Shown here: positions 1 through 9,086 of the stretch, in pieces
How positions within the stretch are numbered: the stretch's first letter is position 1
Layout of the letters: each line of letters begins with the position of its first letter
Source of the DNA: Ciceribacter ferrooxidans
GTDB lineage: Bacteria > Pseudomonadota > Alphaproteobacteria > Rhizobiales > Rhizobiaceae
NCBI RefSeq assembly: GCF_004137355.1
Contig: NZ_SDVB01000311.1
Span: 372,001-436,000 of the forward strand
DNA length: 64,000 nucleotides
Direction: 5' to 3'
The notes under the pieces: generated by a model
Told to the model about the DNA's origin: nothing
The model's database searches: none
The model's input: only the letters and a program-made list of their open reading frames with translations
Program-made: the position numbers and the translations under genes

Positions 1-214
1 GGCTCCCGACCAGAACGTCGTAGGATGAGTACCTGCGCTCCTTGCGCTCGATTCCAAGACCCGTGCTGGCGTTTCCCTGCGGATCGAGATCGACAATCAG
101 CACGCGCTCTCCGATGGCCGCCAGCGCAGTGGCCAAGTTAATCGCAGTCGTTGTCTTTCCAACGCCGCCTTTTTGATTGGCAATGGTGATGATCCGGTTC
201 TTCTCGCCAGCCAT
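1..214 (-). CDS. parA: ParA chromosome-partitioning ATPase (N-terminal part, cut by window edge)
   Basis: ParA/Soj ATPase that moves ParB-parS complexes to segregate newly replicated origins. The visible 71 residues start [17 protein letters not shown] and hold the deviant Walker A motif KGGVGKTTT and the following [10 protein letters not shown] motif, both diagnostic of ParA/MinD ATPases. The ATG at 214 is preceded by CAGGTAGCAGC, and only 18 bases separate it from the rsmG stop, so it should be co-transcribed with rsmG. The remainder and presumably parB lie to the left of the window. The parS-like sites nearby fit a chromosomal rather than plasmid ParA. Confidence 0.95.
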   Translation of the reverse strand, partial: MAGEKNRIITIANQKGGVGKTTTAINLATALAAIGERVLIVDLDPQGNASTGLGIERKERRYSSYDVLVGS

Positions 215-232
215 GCTGCTACCTGACTCTGC

Positions 233-868
233 TCAGAGTTTCCGCGCCAAATGAGCGATCTCCAGGATGACGGAATCCGCCTCTATCGCGCTCTGGTGTT
301 GTAGCAGATCAAAAGACCAACCACCATGAGCTTTGTCCACCTCGGATTGGTAATCCCGTCCTTTGTGGAAGAAGCAACGGAGGTCGGGATTGCGTTCTGC
401 CCACGGAGCTGCAAAATCGAACAGGAGATCAAGCATCGCTAGTGCTCGCGCCGATATCGCATCGCAATGCTGGATTTGTTGGTGCGCTTCCTCGATCCGA
501 CACGCGTGAACACTCCCCCTTGCGCCAGTTTCGCTGAGGGCAACACGCAGGAAGCTCGCCTTTTTGTGATTGCTTTCAACGAGGTGAACCCATCCGGCGC
601 CCGTTTCTGCCAGCAGAATGGCGGTAATTACGCCTGGGAAGCCGCCACCGCTTCCAAGATCAACCCACCGCTTTGGTTCCGGCGAGAGGGCGAAGATCTG
701 TGCGCTATCGGCGATGTGGCGTGTCCACATGTCGTTCTGCGTGGAAGCCGCGATGAGATTGATCGTGCGTGACCACTTCCGGAAGAGCTCCGCAAACAGT
801 TGGAGCCGTCCCAACGTTTCACGTGAAACACGCAGGCCGATTACATCAAGGGCGAGACTCTCCTGCAT
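233..868 (-). CDS. rsmG: 16S rRNA (guanine-527-N7)-methyltransferase RsmG (GidB)
   Basis: Methylates N7 of G527 in 16S rRNA using S-adenosylmethionine. The SAM-binding motif [11 protein letters not shown] is in the first half of a protein of about 211 residues, the usual family length. The start chosen is the ATG at 868, four bases after the mnmG stop; an upstream in-frame start at 913 would lie inside mnmG and has no convincing ribosome binding site. The N-terminal segment RVSRET is encoded by a parS-like 16-mer at 815-830, so the gene also carries a centromere site. It sits between mnmG and parA, the classic gidA-gidB-parA order. Confidence 0.95.
   Translation of the reverse strand: MQESLALDVIGLRVSRETLGRLQLFAELFRKWSRTINLIAASTQNDMWTRHIADSAQIFALSPEPKRWVDLGSGGGFPGVITAILLAETGAGWVHLVESNHKKASFLRVALSETGARGSVHACRIEEAHQQIQHCDAISARALAMLDLLFDFAAPWAERNPDLRCFFHKGRDYQSEVDKAHGGWSFDLLQHQSAIEADSVILEIAHLARKL
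815..830. other. parS-like centromere site 1 (inside rsmG)
   Basis: CGTTTCACGTGAAACA matches the widely conserved parS palindrome TGTTTCACGTGAAACA at 15 of 16 positions, and its inner 14 bases form a perfect palindrome. It lies within rsmG, where it encodes VSRET, about 600 bp from the parA start. Confidence 0.88.
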
Positions 869-872
869 TGTA

Positions 873-2732
873 TCAACCGACCATCCGAAGCTCTGCGCGT
901 TTGAGATGCGCAATCAACAACGAAAGTGCTGCCGGCGTCATGCCGTCCAGGCGCGACGCCTGCGCGATGCTCCAGGGACGGGCGACTCCAAGCTTCTGCT
1001 TCAGCTCATTAGAGAGACCCGACAGGCCGGAATAGTCGAAGTCCGCGGGGATCACGCGACCCTCTTCCCTCCGGACCATCGCGATGTCTGACTCTTGCCG
1101 GTCGAGATAGACCGAATAGGCGGCGTGGATCTCCACCGCCTGCCTCACCTTCGGTTGCCATGAGGGGAGATCACCCCAGACCCGGCGCAGTGCATCCAGA
1201 TCGACCCCGGGATAGGAAAGAAGCTCCAGGCCGCTCCGTCGGCGCCCGTCCTGATTCACCACGATACCGGCGTGTGACGCAGCTGTTGGAGAAAGCGTCC
1301 GGGTTGAAAGCTGCGCAAGCGCATCCTCCATCTCGCGCTGGTATGCCGAGAAGCGTTGGGCGCGCTCCGCCCCAACACAGCCGACTTGCATACCGAACGG
1401 CGTCAATCTCTCGTCCGCATTGTCGACACGGAGTGTCAGCCGGTATTCTGAGCGCGACGTAAACATGCGGTACGGCTCAGCCACTCCGCGGGAAGTAAGA
1501 TCATCGATCATGACGCCGATATACGAATCGGTGCGGCTCAGGACTAGAGGCGCTCCGCCTCCCGCAAGAAGCGCTGCGTTCAAACCGGCGACAAGCCCCT
1601 GGGCACCGGCCTCCTCGTATCCCGTGGTCCCGTTGATCTGTCCCGCCAGGAACAGACCGGGTATACTCTTGACCTGCAGGGTGGGGTAAAGTTCGGTAGG
1701 GTCGACATGGTCATACTCGATCGCATAGCCGGTCTGTAGGATTCGAACGCTCTCAAGACCCGGAATGGAGTGGATAAAGGCCTCCTGAACCTCCTCCGGC
1801 AGGGAGCTTGAGATGCCGTTCGGATACACAGTATCGTCGTTCAGCCCTTCCGGTTCGAGAAAGATCTGGTGCCCGTCGCGGTCACCGAACCGCATGATCT
1901 TGTCCTCGATCGACGGGCAATAACGCGGCCCGACGCCTTCAATCTGTCCGGAATACATCGCCGATCGATGAATGTTCTCTCTGATAAGCGCGTGGGTTCG
2001 CTCCGTCGTCCGCGTGATCCCACAAGTGATCTGCGGATTGGTAATTCTCTCGGTGAGGAAGGAGAACGGCGTCGGATCAGCATCGGCCGCCTGACTATCC
2101 AGCGATGCCCAGTCGATCGTGTTCCCGTCAAGACGAGCAGGAGTGCCAGTCTTCAATCGTCCGAGCCGAAGGCCGGCTTTCGCCAGCGTTGCGCTCAGCC
2201 CGACGGACGGATCTTCGCCCATGCGGCCAGCCGCAATCTTGCGGTCGCCAATGTGAATTAGTCCGCGCAAGAATGTTCCCGTCGTCAGCACGACGGCGCC
2301 AGCATGTATATGTCGCCCGTCCTTCAGAATCACCGATTTTATTTCGGTATCGGAACGATCTATATCGAAAACATCGCCCTCGATAATCTCGAGGTTATCG
2401 AGAGCAAACAGCGACTCTTGTATAGCGTTCTTATACAGTCCACGGTCCGCCTGCGTCCGAGGACCCCACACCGCCGGGCCCTTCCGTCGGTTCAGCATCC
2501 GGAACTGGATGCCACCTCGATCTGCGCAACGCCCCATCAAGCCGTCGAGAGCGTCAATTTCACGAACCAGGTGTCCTTTACCTAAGCCACCAATTGCCGG
2601 GTTGCATGACATTGTGCCGATCGTGTCGCGACGATGCGTAACCAAGACGGTCCGGGCACCCATCCGGGCCGCGGTCGCGGCGGCCTCGGAACCGGCGTGG
2701 CCACCCCCGACAACGACTACATCAAAACGCAT
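873..2732 (-). CDS. mnmG: tRNA uridine-5-carboxymethylaminomethyl modification enzyme MnmG (GidA)
   Basis: FAD-dependent subunit that works with MnmE to install the (carboxymethyl)aminomethyl group on wobble U34 of several tRNAs. The N-terminal dinucleotide-binding motif [12 protein letters not shown] starts near residue 7. The family signatures [12 protein letters not shown] and [12 protein letters not shown] are intact, and the length of 619 is typical. I place the start at the ATG at 2732 because GGAAGG lies 8 bases upstream; a GTG at 2741 would add three residues but falls too close to that site. mnmE lies just upstream on the same strand, so the two partners are probably co-transcribed. 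Confidence 0.96.
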   Translation of the reverse strand: MRFDVVVVGGGHAGSEAAATAARMGARTVLVTHRRDTIGTMSCNPAIGGLGKGHLVREIDALDGLMGRCADRGGIQFRMLNRRKGPAVWGPRTQADRGLYKNAIQESLFALDNLEIIEGDVFDIDRSDTEIKSVILKDGRHIHAGAVVLTTGTFLRGLIHIGDRKIAAGRMGEDPSVGLSATLAKAGLRLGRLKTGTPARLDGNTIDWASLDSQAADADPTPFSFLTERITNPQITCGITRTTERTHALIRENIHRSAMYSGQIEGVGPRYCPSIEDKIMRFGDRDGHQIFLEPEGLNDDTVYPNGISSSLPEEVQEAFIHSIPGLESVRILQTGYAIEYDHVDPTELYPTLQVKSIPGLFLAGQINGTTGYEEAGAQGLVAGLNAALLAGGGAPLVLSRTDSYIGVMIDDLTSRGVAEPYRMFTSRSEYRLTLRVDNADERLTPFGMQVGCVGAERAQRFSAYQREMEDALAQLSTRTLSPTAASHAGIVVNQDGRRRSGLELLSYPGVDLDALRRVWGDLPSWQPKVRQAVEIHAAYSVYLDRQESDIAMVRREEGRVIPADFDYSGLSGLSNELKQKLGVARPWSIAQASRLDGMTPAALSLLIAHLKRAELRMVG

Positions 2733-2783
2733 ATCTCTCACCTTCCGCGTTCGCAGATTTCATTCGCGCTTCAAGATGTCGCG

Positions 2784-2799
2784 TGTTTCACGTGAATCA
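2784..2799. other. parS-like centromere site 2 (mnmE/mnmG junction)
   Basis: TGTTTCACGTGAATCA matches the parS consensus at 15 of 16 positions. It overlaps the last codon and stop of mnmE (stop at 2799-2797) and lies about 50 bp upstream of the mnmG start. Confidence 0.85.
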
Positions 2800-4131
2800 C
2801 TTGCCGACACAGAAATCCGAGAAAATCTTCCCGAGCATAGCCTCGACATCAATCTTCCCCGTGATTCTTCCGAGCGAGTCTGACGCACGCCGAAGATACT
2901 CGGCTCTCAATTCCAAACCGATGTCAGCACTTCTCACCGCTTCCTCGACATTCGCGAGGACATCGCGCAGATGCTGTCTCTGCCGAATCCGGCTCGGAAT
3001 TGCAAGCGAGATCACATCTGTCTTCTCGCGCAACACCTGAAGGATAGCCTGCCGAAGATCGTCCAAGCCAACCCTCTGAGCTGATGATATCATCAAATCA
3101 TATATTTGTTTCGGCGAAGAAGCGGTTATCGCGTCGATCTTTGTTCCGACGGTGATCACAGGCGCATCGCCGTTATACGCGAGATCGACCGACTCGACGG
3201 CCGCGCTGGCGTCCTTCAGATGAAGAACGAGATCGGCTTCCGCGATCTTCCCTAACGCACGCCTTATACCCTCCTTCTCGACGGCCTCATCGGTTTCCCG
3301 GATACCGGCCGTATCGAAAAGGTGAACGGCGAAGCCGTCGATATCCAACTCGCAATGAAGAACGTCGCGTGTCGTACCGGCGTATTCGGTTACGATCGCG
3401 ACCTCGCGGTCGACCAGGGCATTCAAGAGACTTGACTTGCCGACATTAGGAGACCCCGCAATGACTACCTTGAAGCCGTCTCTAATGATCTCGCCGGCTC
3501 TCTCGGCCTCAAGCTGCCCTCTCACCTCACCTGCAAGCGCGCTGAGGTCCGGCCACACTCGGTCCGAAACAGAGCCGGGAATATCACCCTCGTCTGCGAA
3601 ATCCAGCTCCGCCTCGACCATGGCCCTGGCATGGAGAAGCCGCTCGCGCCAGCCATCATAGACCGCCGACAACCGGCCGAAGCTCTGCTCCGCGGCCAAC
3701 CGCCGCTGCATCTCGGTTTCCGCCGCGAGAAGATCGGCGAGGCCCTCGATCTCGACCAGATCGAGTTTTCCGTTCTCGAACGCTCGCCTGGAGAACTCTC
3801 CGGCCTCAGCAATTCTGCATCCGTCGAAGCTTCCCAACTCTGAGAGTAGTGCCGCGACCACTGCCTTTCCACCGTGAAGATGGATCTCGGCGCAGTCTTC
3901 GCCGGTGAACGACGCGGGACCGGGAAAGATGACGACGAGCCCCGTATCCAAGAGAACACCGTCACGGCTCCGAATCGACCTCAAGCCTGCAAAACGGGGC
4001 CTTGGAAGCGTTCCAACGAGTGCATTCAGGATCTGGAACGTGGCCGCTCCGCTCAGTCGTACAACGGCCACCCCTGCGGGCAAGGCACCGGACGAAAGTG
4101 CAAAGATCGTCTCATTGAAATCAGGGATCAT
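2797..4131 (-). CDS. mnmE: tRNA modification GTPase MnmE (TrmE)
   Basis: GTPase partner of MnmG in wobble-uridine modification. At 444 residues it has the expected order: an N-terminal tetrahydrofolate-binding dimerisation domain (to about residue 120), a helical domain, and an inserted Ras-like G domain with P-loop GSPNVGKSS and switch motif DTAGIRET. It ends with FCVGK, which carries the conserved catalytic-site cysteine. The G4 motif reads TKID rather than the textbook NKxD, a variant whose effect I cannot judge. It starts at the ATG at 4131, 73 bases after the rho stop. Confidence 0.96.
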   Translation of the reverse strand: MIPDFNETIFALSSGALPAGVAVVRLSGAATFQILNALVGTLPRPRFAGLRSIRSRDGVLLDTGLVVIFPGPASFTGEDCAEIHLHGGKAVVAALLSELGSFDGCRIAEAGEFSRRAFENGKLDLVEIEGLADLLAAETEMQRRLAAEQSFGRLSAVYDGWRERLLHARAMVEAELDFADEGDIPGSVSDRVWPDLSALAGEVRGQLEAERAGEIIRDGFKVVIAGSPNVGKSSLLNALVDREVAIVTEYAGTTRDVLHCELDIDGFAVHLFDTAGIRETDEAVEKEGIRRALGKIAEADLVLHLKDASAAVESVDLAYNGDAPVITVGTKIDAITASSPKQIYDLMISSAQRVGLDDLRQAILQVLREKTDVISLAIPSRIRQRQHLRDVLANVEEAVRSADIGLELRAEYLRRASDSLGRITGKIDVEAMLGKIFSDFCVGK

Positions 4132-4204
4132 TGACGTACCCCAAGCGAGCTACACCCTCCGTCCTTGCCGCCCGCTGAAGAATCCGGCTAAGTACCAAAG
4201 CCGC

Positions 4205-5467
4205 TCAGGTATTCATCGAGTCGAAGAAGTCTCCGTTGTTCTTCGTCTGCTTCAGCTTGTCGATAAGGAATTCGATGGCATCGGTCGTACCCATGGGCGC
4301 AAGAATGCGCCGCAGCACAAATATCTTCTGAAGATCCTGACGCGGAACCAGAAGGTCTTCCTTGCGCGTACCCGACTTCAGGATATCCATAGACGGGAAG
4401 ATACGCTTATCGGCGACCTTCCGATCGAGAACGATTTCCGAGTTGCCGGTACCCTTGAATTCTTCGAAGATCACCTCGTCCATTCGGCTACCTGTATCGA
4501 TCAGCGCAGTCGCGATAATCGTCAGTGAGCCACCTTCCTCAATGTTGCGGGCCGCACCGAAGAAGCGCTTGGGACGCTGCAACGCATTCGCATCGACGCC
4601 GCCGGTCAGAACCTTACCGGAGGACGGAACAACCGTGTTGTAGGCACGACCCAGGCGCGTGACGGAATCGAGCAGGATAACGACGTCACGACCATGCTCG
4701 ACGAGGCGCTTGGCCTTCTCGATGACCATCTCAGCCACCTGAACATGGCGAACTGCCGGTTCGTCGAACGTCGAGGAGATAACCTCGCCCCGCACCGAAC
4801 GCTGCATGTCGGTCACTTCTTCCGGACGCTCATCGATCAGCAGAACGATCAGGTAGCATTCCGGATGGTTGGCCGTGATGGAATGCGCAATGTTCTGCAA
4901 CAGTACCGTCTTGCCGGTTCGCGGGGGCGCCACGATGAGTGCCCGCTGGCCTTTGCCGAGAGGGGCGACGAGATCAATTACGCGTGCAGACAGATCCTTC
5001 GTCGGCGTTTCGAGTTCCATCTTGAACCGCTCGTTCGGATAAAGCGGCGTCAGGTTATCGAAATGAACCTTATGGCGGATCTTCTCCGGATCCTCGAAAT
5101 TGATCGTATTGACCTTCAGAAGCGCGAAGTACCGTTCACCTTCCTTGGGTCCACGAATTGGGCCCTCGACCGTATCGCCGGTCTTCAGAGAGAAGCGACG
5201 AATCTGTGAGGGGGAGATATAGATATCGTCCGGCCCCGGCAGGTAGTTTGCGTTGGCTGAACGGAGAAAGCCGAAACCGTCCTGCAGAACTTCAACCACG
5301 CCTTCGCCGATAATCTCGACGTCTTGGGCGGCGAGCATCTTCAAAATCGCAAACATCAGCTCCTGCTTGCGCATGGTGCTGGCATTCTCGACCTCAAGCG
5401 ACTCCGCAAAGGTAAGCAGGTCCGTCGGAGATTTGCTCTTGAGTTCTTGTAGCTTCATTTCAGCCAT
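4205..5467 (-). CDS. rho: Transcription termination factor Rho
   Basis: Hexameric RNA helicase that ends transcription at Rho-dependent sites. The N-terminal Rho_N helix bundle is followed by a cold-shock-like RNA-binding domain ([17 protein letters not shown]). The ATPase has Walker [13 protein letters not shown], and the secondary RNA-binding Q-loop/R-loop region contains [15 protein letters not shown]. The start at ATG 5467 gives 420 residues beginning [18 protein letters not shown], the usual rhizobial length; a longer in-frame extension to 5557 is arginine/proline-rich and non-homologous in character. The start lacks a strong Shine-Dalgarno. About 190 bases of leader separate it from hemJ. 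Confidence 0.96.
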   Translation of the reverse strand: MAEMKLQELKSKSPTDLLTFAESLEVENASTMRKQELMFAILKMLAAQDVEIIGEGVVEVLQDGFGFLRSANANYLPGPDDIYISPSQIRRFSLKTGDTVEGPIRGPKEGERYFALLKVNTINFEDPEKIRHKVHFDNLTPLYPNERFKMELETPTKDLSARVIDLVAPLGKGQRALIVAPPRTGKTVLLQNIAHSITANHPECYLIVLLIDERPEEVTDMQRSVRGEVISSTFDEPAVRHVQVAEMVIEKAKRLVEHGRDVVILLDSVTRLGRAYNTVVPSSGKVLTGGVDANALQRPKRFFGAARNIEEGGSLTIIATALIDTGSRMDEVIFEEFKGTGNSEIVLDRKVADKRIFPSMDILKSGTRKEDLLVPRQDLQKIFVLRRILAPMGTTDAIEFLIDKLKQTKNNGDFFDSMNT

Positions 5468-5635
5468 TAAGGGGAACCACGTTTTTTGTCGGGGAGGGCG
5501 TGCTGATGCTGGTCGGTACGGTCTGTGGAGCCGCAAGTGACAGGACGTCACGCACACTGAGGATAGATGGGATTTGCGGGAAAATAGCGATTCAACCTAC
5601 CCGCCGCAAGAGAAAAGGCGCATCCGATCCAAAAT

Positions 5636-5660
5636 AAGCCGGAAGGCCGCCCGACGGCTT
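5636..5660 (-). terminator. Possible weak terminator after hemJ
   Basis: On the minus strand AAGCCG and CGGCTT pair across a 13-base loop that overlaps the hemJ stop codon, and are followed by ATTTTGG. The stem is short (6 bp) and the T-run poor, so this is only a candidate. The following 170 bases up to rho hold no gene and may be the rho leader. Confidence 0.35.
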
Positions 5661-6195
5661 AAAGGGGCTTCACGATGACCATGATGACGATGACGACCAT
5701 CAGGACGGTCGGGACTTCGTTCATCAACCGCCAGAACCGAGCGGTCTTCATGTAATTGCCACGGGCAAAAGCTGCAACAGCACGGGCAAAATATCCATGC
5801 ACGGCCGACAGCGCAAGCACTGCCGCCAGCTTCACATGAAGCCAACCGCCCACGAAGCCAAAACCCTCCCAAGCCAGGTAGAGGCCAAGAATCCAAGCAA
5901 TCACCATCGCAGGACGCATGATGATCTTCAGCAGCCGCTGCTCCATGACCGAGAAGGTCTCCGCCAGTTGCGAGCCCAGCGGCGCGTCCAAATGGTAAAT
6001 AAACAAACGCGGCATATAGAGCATTCCCGCCATCCAGGAGATGGCGGCGATGACGTGAAGCGCCTTGATCCAAAGATACAATGCGTCCGGCTGCAGAAAC
6101 ACAAGACCTAATGCGACGAGGCAAAACAGGAAGATGGCCGTCGCAGCCCTCACAACGACCTTCCGCCCCGAGGCCTTCGCTTCATGCTCCGTCAT
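5659..6195 (-). CDS. hemJ: Protoporphyrinogen oxidase HemJ
   Basis: Integral membrane protoporphyrinogen IX oxidase of the HemJ type, used by many proteobacteria lacking HemG/HemY. The 178 residues contain four or five hydrophobic segments; the family core KALHVIAAISWMAGMLYMPRLF supplies the conserved histidine near residue 47. The start codon overlaps the hemE stop (TGATG), so translation of the two heme genes is likely coupled. It catalyses the penultimate step of protoheme synthesis, downstream of HemE. Confidence 0.92.
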   Translation of the reverse strand: MTEHEAKASGRKVVVRAATAIFLFCLVALGLVFLQPDALYLWIKALHVIAAISWMAGMLYMPRLFIYHLDAPLGSQLAETFSVMEQRLLKIIMRPAMVIAWILGLYLAWEGFGFVGGWLHVKLAAVLALSAVHGYFARAVAAFARGNYMKTARFWRLMNEVPTVLMVVIVIMVIVKPL

Positions 6196-7229
6196 CAGGT
6201 TCCGCTCCCGCGCACTCGGGCGACCAAGGCGGCAACGTTTTCCGGATCGGCCTGAGGAGTGATGCCGTGGCCAAGGTTGAAAATCAAGGGCCCATTTCCG
6301 AGTGCCGCCAGAATCGCATCGACACCTTCCGCAAGGGCATTCCCGCCGGCTACCACGCGCATCGGGTCAAGATTTCCCTGCACCGGTCCATCTTTCTGCA
6401 ATTCGGCCGCGAAAGAGAGAGGTACTGTCCAGTCGAGACCGATGGCGTCGGCTCCGGTCTTTCGCCGGTAATCCGTCAACATCAGGCCCGCTCCCTTCGC
6501 AAACGCGATAGTCTTCGCCGAGGGTCGTTGCGCTTTCACCGAGGCAATGATTCGTGCCACCGGCTTGACGCAGTAGCGTTCGAACTCATCCTCACCAAGA
6601 ACGCCTGCCCAAGAATCAAAGATCTGGAGGGCGTCCGCGCCAGCATCAATCTGGGCCACGAGATATTCGGCCGACAGCTCGGCGAGAACGGCCAGCAAGT
6701 GTTCAAACACTTCGGGATGCTGGTACCCGAACAGCCGCGCTGGCGCCTGATCGGGGGTCCCGTGGCCAGCGATCATATAGGTTGCGACGGTCCATGGCGC
6801 GCCACAGAAGCCCAACAACGTCGTCTCGTCGGGCAATTCCTTCCGTAACCTACGGACAGTCTCAAAGACCGGCTGAAGATGGCCAAGGAAACCTACTGGC
6901 TTCAGCGCACCGATTTCATCAGCCGAAATCGGATCCATCTGCGGACCATGGCCCTCTGAGAAGCGTACATTGCGGTGAAGCGCATCGGGTACCACGAGAA
7001 TGTCAGAAAAGAGGATCGCTGCGTCGAAGCCGTATCTGCGGATCGGCTGCAGAGTGACCTCCACGGCGAGGTCAGGTGAATAGCAGAGGTCGAGGAAGTT
7101 CTTCGCAAGCGCGCGTGTTTCCCTGTACTCCGGAAGATAGCGTCCTGCCTGCCGCATGAGCCAGATCGGCGGCGGGTTCACCACTTCCCCTCTCAAGACA
7201 TCCATCACCTTCCGACGAGAGTTGGCCAA
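6195..7229 (-). CDS. hemE: Uroporphyrinogen decarboxylase HemE
   Basis: Converts uroporphyrinogen III to coproporphyrinogen III. The signature [17 protein letters not shown] near residues 20-36 and the aspartate region [17 protein letters not shown] are intact; 344 residues is normal. The start is a TTG at 7229, supported by GGAAGG eight bases upstream and by the N-terminus [15 protein letters not shown], which resembles other rhizobial HemE starts; an internal ATG nine codons in is a weaker alternative. The gene reads away from the putative origin and is the classic alphaproteobacterial oriC neighbour. Confidence 0.96.
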   Translation of the reverse strand: MANSRRKVMDVLRGEVVNPPPIWLMRQAGRYLPEYRETRALAKNFLDLCYSPDLAVEVTLQPIRRYGFDAAILFSDILVVPDALHRNVRFSEGHGPQMDPISADEIGALKPVGFLGHLQPVFETVRRLRKELPDETTLLGFCGAPWTVATYMIAGHGTPDQAPARLFGYQHPEVFEHLLAVLAELSAEYLVAQIDAGADALQIFDSWAGVLGEDEFERYCVKPVARIIASVKAQRPSAKTIAFAKGAGLMLTDYRRKTGADAIGLDWTVPLSFAAELQKDGPVQGNLDPMRVVAGGNALAEGVDAILAALGNGPLIFNLGHGITPQADPENVAALVARVRGSGT

Positions 7230-7459
7230 CGGTCAAACCTTCCAAAAAAATATGAGATATGAATCTTCTTCTATTTCTAAGAGTCACTGACTATCAAGGA
7301 TTAAAGCTCGTCCACGACAATACGGCTGATGCTGACGACGTCTGAAGTCCTAAGGACAAAAAAGCCCCGAGCACGACTGAAAAAGGCCGGAAGGTAAGAT
7401 ATATCATTTAATTTCAGTGTCTTGATGAAAATCGCATCATCAAATTGAATTGGACAAGC

Positions 7460-7468
7460 TGTGGACAA
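7460..7468 (-). other. DnaA box, one mismatch
   Basis: TGTGGACAA on the plus strand (TTGTCCACA on the minus strand) differs from the consensus at one position. It is spaced about 78 bp from the perfect box. Confidence 0.55.
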
Positions 7469-7537
7469 CTCGGAACTCTTATCCTCATATTCCCGCAATC
7501 CACAGGGAGTGCCGTTCTTTCTCCTTCCAGAGGCAGA

Positions 7538-7546
7538 TGTGGATAA
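7538..7546 (-). other. Consensus DnaA box in putative oriC
   Basis: TGTGGATAA on the plus strand, i.e. TTATCCACA on the minus strand, a perfect match to the consensus DnaA-binding 9-mer. Confidence 0.75.
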
Positions 7547-7630
7547 AAGCGCACTTTTCCCCTTGCCTGGGAGCCTCGGCTGTCGCTACCTCTTTTCCTC
7601 CCTGGTTTTCAACAGACGAGCAAGAACAGC

Positions 7631-8452
7631 GTGGAGAACAGAAAAAACTTCTTCCATCTGCATCTGATTTCTGACTCGACAGGGGAGACTCTGATCTCAG
7701 CGGGAAGAGCCGCTGCCGCGCAATTCAATGCGAGCGTGGCGATCGAACACGTCTATCCGCTTATCCGTAATAAACGACAGCTGACATCGGTCTTGGAGAC
7801 GATCGATCAGGAACCTGGAATTGTTCTTTACACAATCGTCGACCGCGAGCTTGCCGAAGTGCTGGAAGCGCGTTGCCGTGACATGGCGCTTCCGACGGTC
7901 AACGTGCTCGAACCCGTCATGGCTATCTTCCAGACGTATCTCGGTGCTCCGTCTCGCCGACGAGTCGGAGCGCAGCACGCTCTTACGGCCGAATATTTCG
8001 CCCGTATTGAAGCTCTTAATTTCACCATGGATCACGACGACGGCCAATTGCCTGGCGACTACGACGAGGCGGACGTCGTCCTTGTCGGCATCAGCCGTAC
8101 CTCGAAAACGCCGACGAGCATCTACCTGGCCAATCGGGGCATCAAGACCGCCAACGTGCCTATCGTCTGCGGCGTGCCGTTGCCGGAGAGCCTACTTAGC
8201 GCCACAAAACCCCTTGTCGTCGGACTGATTGCTACGAGTGATCGGATTTCTCAAGTAAGGGGAAACCGCGAGCTCGGGACGACGACCGGCTTTGACCAGC
8301 GCGACTATATCGACCGTGCATCAATCGCCGAAGAGCTGAAATATGCGCGTCTGCTCTGTGCTCGTCATAACTGGCCGTTGATCGATGTCACCCGACGGTC
8401 GATTGAAGAGACTGCGGCGGCGATCGTTGCTTTGAAGGTGAAGCAGCGTTAG
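7631..8452 (+). CDS. Pyruvate, phosphate dikinase regulatory protein family (PPSR) kinase/phosphorylase
   Basis: Member of the DUF299/PPSR family: bifunctional ADP-dependent Ser/Thr kinase and Pi-dependent phosphorylase that switches pyruvate phosphate dikinase or PEP synthetase off and on. Seen: [13 protein letters not shown] at the N-terminus, the conserved [11 protein letters not shown] and the nucleotide-binding [16 protein letters not shown]. Length 273 is typical. The start is GTG at 7631, giving [16 protein letters not shown] as in relatives; no strong ribosome binding site is visible. This is the first rightward gene after the putative origin. Its substrate is not in the window. Confidence 0.9.
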   Translation: MENRKNFFHLHLISDSTGETLISAGRAAAAQFNASVAIEHVYPLIRNKRQLTSVLETIDQEPGIVLYTIVDRELAEVLEARCRDMALPTVNVLEPVMAIFQTYLGAPSRRRVGAQHALTAEYFARIEALNFTMDHDDGQLPGDYDEADVVLVGISRTSKTPTSIYLANRGIKTANVPIVCGVPLPESLLSATKPLVVGLIATSDRISQVRGNRELGTTTGFDQRDYIDRASIAEELKYARLLCARHNWPLIDVTRRSIEETAAAIVALKVKQR

Positions 8453-8486
8453 CCGAATCCGGCAAGCAAGGACGGGACGAGGAAAT

Positions 8487-9086
8487 ATGGCGATAGGATT
8501 GGTTCTCGCGTCGGCAAGCCCCTCGAGGCGAATGTTGATGAAGAATGCCGGCCTCGATTTCGAGGCGATCCCGGCGGAAATAGATGAACGCGAGATCGAA
8601 CGCGGCAGCGGAGGCGTATGTCTCGGACCGGTGGAACTGGCCGCGGAGCTCGCTCGACAGAAGGCGCTCGACGTGAGTCGCCGTCTCCCGTCTGCGGTGG
8701 TGGTCGGCTGCGACCAGACGATGTCGCTTGGAGATCGCATATTTCACAAGCCTGCCGACATTGCCGAGGCGAGGACCAACCTGGTGCTCCTTAGAGGAAG
8801 AACCCATCGCTTGAACAGCGCGGTCACCCTTGCGCGCAACGGTGCGATTCTATGGAGTGACGTAGGCATAGCGGAACTCACGATGCGCGAATTCTCCGAT
8901 GACTTCCTCGATCTCTATCTCGCCAGGATGGCTGAGGCGGTCCTGCGCAGCGTCGGAGCCTACCAGCTTGAAGGGGAGGGCATTCAGCTCTTCGAGAGAA
9001 TGGAGGGAGACTATTTCACCATCTTGGGACTTCCTCTCCTGCCGCTGTTGGCACAACTCCGGGAACTGGGGGAGATCAATGCCTGA
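8487..9086 (+). CDS. maf: Maf-like nucleoside triphosphate pyrophosphatase
   Basis: House-cleaning pyrophosphatase of the Maf family, acting on modified or non-canonical NTPs. The N-terminal motif [12 protein letters not shown] is the family signature, and the GCDQT segment further in supplies the conserved acidic residue. Length 199 is usual. GAGGAAAT lies just upstream of the ATG. The 3' end overlaps aroE by 8 bases, so the two are probably translationally linked. The exact substrate cannot be told from sequence alone. Confidence 0.92.
   Translation: MAIGLVLASASPSRRMLMKNAGLDFEAIPAEIDEREIERGSGGVCLGPVELAAELARQKALDVSRRLPSAVVVGCDQTMSLGDRIFHKPADIAEARTNLVLLRGRTHRLNSAVTLARNGAILWSDVGIAELTMREFSDDFLDLYLARMAEAVLRSVGAYQLEGEGIQLFERMEGDYFTILGLPLLPLLAQLRELGEINA

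Larger units (their letters stand above)
7230..7630. other. Putative chromosomal replication origin (oriC) between hemE and the PPSR gene
   Basis: A 400-bp gene-free stretch between divergent genes. It has an AT-rich half (about 7240-7450) followed by DnaA-box sequences: TTATCCACA on the minus strand at 7538-7546, TTGTCCACA on the minus strand at 7460-7468, TTATCCTCA at 7479-7487, and a poorer CAATCCACA at 7496-7504. Two GANTC sites (CcrM methylation motif) lie at 7261 and 7281, and two more just inside the next gene at 7673 and 7687. Transcription direction of the flanking genes diverges here. In Caulobacter and Sinorhizobium the origin is known to lie next to hemE. A short ORF at 7301-7498 has no credible features. 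Confidence 0.82.

Noticed and set aside
7422-7443. Small hairpin TTGATGA/TCATCAA in the oriC region
   Set aside because: 7-bp stem with an 8-base loop is within chance expectation for an AT-rich region.
7301-7498. 65-codon ORF in the hemE/PPSR gap, minus strand
   Set aside because: No ribosome binding site or family resemblance, and the region is better explained as oriC.
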